Positions 30,621 through 32,745 of a stretch of 32,745 nucleotides of DNA are shown here, in pieces. Numbering within the stretch: the stretch's first letter is position 1; every line of letters starts with the position of its first letter. The DNA lies in contig CALWAU010000036.1 of assembly GCA_944375795.1 (NCBI GenBank), positions 1 through 32,745 on the forward strand. Reading direction: 5' to 3'. Made by a program: the position numbers and the translations under genes. This DNA comes from an uncultured Clostridia bacterium. GTDB lineage: Bacteria > Bacillota > Clostridia > Christensenellales > Borkfalkiaceae. Under the pieces are notes generated by a model. The model was given only the letters and a program-made list of their open reading frames with translations, did not search any database and was not told where the DNA came from.

Positions 30621-32745
30621 ATGCCGAATTCGGTCGAATGCAAAAATACTTCCGACGGGCTGTACGGATACATCGCGGGCCTGCTCGAGGACCAGCCCTT
30701 TTTCAGGGACCTCGTCGGCTGGCTGAAAGCCGGAAATATCGAAATTTCCATGTTCCGCAGGCTGGTGAACAAAAAAATCGAGGAGGAGTGGATAGACGCC
30801 ATCGAGGCGTGCATCATTCCGCTCGACAACGTCATCCGCCGCCCGTCGCGGTATATCGAGGAGCTCGATGAGGTGAAGCCTATCGAGCTCTCTCGCAATA
30901 TCACCAGCCGTTCCATTCAGCACCTCGCCCAGCACACCGATTATATCAGCGAGGTGAAGGGGGACGAGGTCACGCCCTCCAAGATCCTCAACGTCTATCG
31001 CGAGGAAACGATGCTCACCTATGAGAATCGTTTCGTCAATACCCTCATCCGTCAGCTTTACCTGTTCGTCGGCAAACGCTACAAGGAAATGATCAAAGAG
31101 GGCGCCGAAAACAGCACCTCCTTCGACATCTCCGCCGATTTCAAGGACGGCAATCTCACCAGCAATATCCGCTTCGGCATGACCGTCTCCGAGTCCGCCG
31201 AGGGCGCCGCCGAAAACGATCCCCTGCTCAGGCGGGTCATGCGGCTGAATTCCGTCGTGACGATGTATTACAATTCCCCCTTCGCCAAGGAAATGGCGGG
31301 CGCTTACGTACGGCCGCCCATCATGCGCACCAACGCGCTGATGAAAAACCGCAATCTCCGGCAGTGCCTCGAGCTGTGGCAGTTCATCGAAAGCTATGAG
31401 AAGGTGGGCTATACCATTTCCGTCGAACAGCGCGCGGAAAAGCCCGACCGCGCCCTCATCGAACGCATGTATGCCGATCTCGCGCTGCAATACACCGTCT
31501 TTCGCAAGGAAATCGCCAAGGCGGCGGATACGCTCGCCGAGGACCCCGGCGCGCCTTTTCAGCCGCTGTTCGTGGAAGAGATTCAGCCCGTCGAACAGAA
31601 AAAATTCAACCTCGCCGACTGCGTGTACCGCAAGGTCACGCCCGTGTCCTACGTCAATCCGCCCCGCAAACTCTCCCGCGACGAGCTGAAAATCCGCGCC
31701 GCCGTGGATGAGGCGCTCGGGGTGGACGCCGCAATCCGCAAACGGGACAGAATCGAGGAGACCCGCCGCCGCGTGGCCGAAGAGGCCCGCAGAAGGGGCG
31801 CGGAAAAAGCGCGCGAGGAGGCCCGCAGAAGGGCGGAGGAGGACGCCCGCGCCGTCGCGGAATATTACGCCTCCCTCGGCTATCGCGTGCGCATGAAGTC
31901 GAGGGCCGCCGAGGGCGGAGAGGTCGTGGTGGAACCCGCCGCAGAACGGGCGCTTTCCGCCGCGGAGGCGGTCGCCGAAAGGGTGAGCGCGCTCGGCAAT
32001 GCCGCGGCGGAGGGAACGGAAAACGCAGAGGCCGCGGAGATTGCCTCCCTTTCCGCTCTGTCCGAATCGGGCTTGGCTCTGAGCGACGAGGAGATCGCCG
32101 CCCGCAACGCCGCAGGGGATATGCCACTCCTTTCGGAAGTGCTCGGTCCTTCCTGGCTCAGGCTGGAATCGGAACGGGGCGGCGGGCGCGGAAAAGTGGC
32201 GCTCGGTCGGCCGGTGTCGGCGGGGAAGGGCTTTGTCATCGCACACATGGTGCCCGCATTCGGGGAAAATGCGCCCCGAACGGCCGAAAATACAGAGACG
32301 GCGGAAGCGGAGAAAACGACGGAAGCCGTCGGGACGGTCGGGTCCGTCGGGGCCGTCGGAAACGGGGCGGTCGGGGCCGTCGAGGAAATCAAAGAAGCCG
32401 AAGATGCGGGAGAAATCGCCGCTTTCGAGCCGGTTGAGCCGGTTGAGCCGGTCGAAGAAGTTGAATCGGTCGAAGCGATTGAAGAAGTTCCGGAAGTTGA
32501 AGAAGTTCCGTCGGTCGAGCCGATTGAAGAAGCGGAAGAAGCCGCCGCGCCCGAAGAAGTCGAAGAAATTATGCCCGAAACGGTCGAAAACGTCGAGGAA
32601 ATGCCCGAAACGCCCGAAGAAATTATGCCCGAGGCGGTCGGAGAGGAAGAATTCGACGATACCGGCGCGGACATTTTTGAGGAGACGGAGGACGTCGTGT
32701 TGTCCGAGCTTTTCCCCATGGAAGAAACAGCCGAGCCGGAAGAAG
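30621..32745 (+). CDS. large DUF2357-like protein, McrC-position partner (3' end outside window)
   Basis: An open frame of at least 708 codons that leaves the window without a stop. The N-terminal 350 residues are helical, with NVYREETMLTYENRFVN (124-140) and RTNALMKNRNLRQCLELWQFIE (236-257), patterns that recall DUF2357/DUF524 proteins, which pair with McrB-like ATPases. An Arg/Glu-rich coiled-coil follows (370-412). From about 570 on the sequence is low-complexity: Val/Gly, then Glu/Val/Pro repeats. No PD-(D/E)xK nuclease motif is visible in the part shown. GGAGG lies 5 nt before the ATG. Together with the AAA+ gene it resembles an McrBC pair without an evident nuclease; the family call is moderate, the gene itself certain. 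Confidence 0.72.
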   Translation, partial: MPNSVECKNTSDGLYGYIAGLLEDQPFFRDLVGWLKAGNIEISMFRRLVNKKIEEEWIDAIEACIIPLDNVIRRPSRYIEELDEVKPIELSRNITSRSIQHLAQHTDYISEVKGDEVTPSKILNVYREETMLTYENRFVNTLIRQLYLFVGKRYKEMIKEGAENSTSFDISADFKDGNLTSNIRFGMTVSESAEGAAENDPLLRRVMRLNSVVTMYYNSPFAKEMAGAYVRPPIMRTNALMKNRNLRQCLELWQFIESYEKVGYTISVEQRAEKPDRALIERMYADLALQYTVFRKEIAKAADTLAEDPGAPFQPLFVEEIQPVEQKKFNLADCVYRKVTPVSYVNPPRKLSRDELKIRAAVDEALGVDAAIRKRDRIEETRRRVAEEARRRGAEKAREEARRRAEEDARAVAEYYASLGYRVRMKSRAAEGGEVVVEPAAERALSAAEAVAERVSALGNAAAEGTENAEAAEIASLSALSESGLALSDEEIAARNAAGDMPLLSEVLGPSWLRLESERGGGRGKVALGRPVSAGKGFVIAHMVPAFGENAPRTAENTETAEAEKTTEAVGTVGSVGAVGNGAVGAVEEIKEAEDAGEIAAFEPVEPVEPVEEVESVEAIEEVPEVEEVPSVEPIEEAEEAAAPEEVEEIMPETVENVEEMPETPEEIMPEAVGEEEFDDTGADIFEETEDVVLSELFPMEETAEPEE

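Noticed and set aside
30474..32246. 590-codon frame antisense to the DUF2357-like gene
   Set aside because: The plus-strand frame has GGAGG, coiled-coil and family patterns and is open throughout; the antisense frame has none.
28900..32745. calling the pair a type IV restriction system outright
   Set aside because: No methylated-DNA reader or nuclease is visible, the ATPase is membrane-anchored and the neighbours are export genes.

Overview
The window is ordinary chromosomal DNA of a GC-rich member of the Clostridia (Firmicutes), probably an uncultured gut lineage. The lineage is inferred from family content: DUF4364, TSCPD, HPr-like and CmpB-type proteins, type III pantothenate kinase, PepV, SipW, sigma-A promoters with 17-bp spacers, and GGAGG ribosome binding sites. 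Genes are densely packed on both strands and most intergenic gaps hold recognisable promoters or intrinsic terminators.

Layout. 1-500: a leftward tRNA operon (Gly, Arg, His, Gln, and a fifth cut by the window edge) with a near-consensus promoter. 687-6586: housekeeping and small conserved genes (Cof-type HAD phosphatase, DUF1294 membrane protein, purH, CmpB-like membrane protein, TSCPD protein, DUF4364, HPr-like protein, ADP-ribose-type NUDIX hydrolase, a tiny Cys-rich membrane protein). 6725-10744: an ECF transporter S component coupled to coaX, then homoserine dehydrogenase and a RimK-like ATP-grasp protein. 10763-18000: PH-like membrane protein, lipoprotein, MATE transporter, a membrane-anchored DUF1508 repeat protein, and two overlapping flavoprotein genes. 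Three of these genes have promoters so close to the start codon that their mRNAs should be leaderless. 18000-18341: a convergent gap with phased TCACAA repeats and a possible small RNA. 18342-23960: PepV dipeptidase, then a tight operon radC - histidine kinase - response regulator - HAD phosphatase, then an unknown membrane protein.

24000-32745 is the most interesting part. A perfect-consensus promoter leads into a c-di-GMP-I (GEMM) riboswitch whose 3' strand doubles as one arm of an intrinsic terminator. Downstream come a full-length but catalytically degenerate EAL domain protein and, overlapping it, a membrane-anchored TasA/camelysin-like protein. After a stretch of palindromic and tandem repeats follow a SipW-dependent fibre-type exported protein, an ER-type signal peptidase (SipW), a membrane-anchored McrB-like AAA+ ATPase and a large DUF2357-like protein that runs off the window. 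I read this as a c-di-GMP-controlled surface fibre or matrix locus in which an McrBC-like pair, with no visible nuclease, has been joined to SipW-type export. The domain calls are visible in the sequence; the joint function is inference. MITE-like elements with ACAATCCC ends surround the first two genes of the locus.
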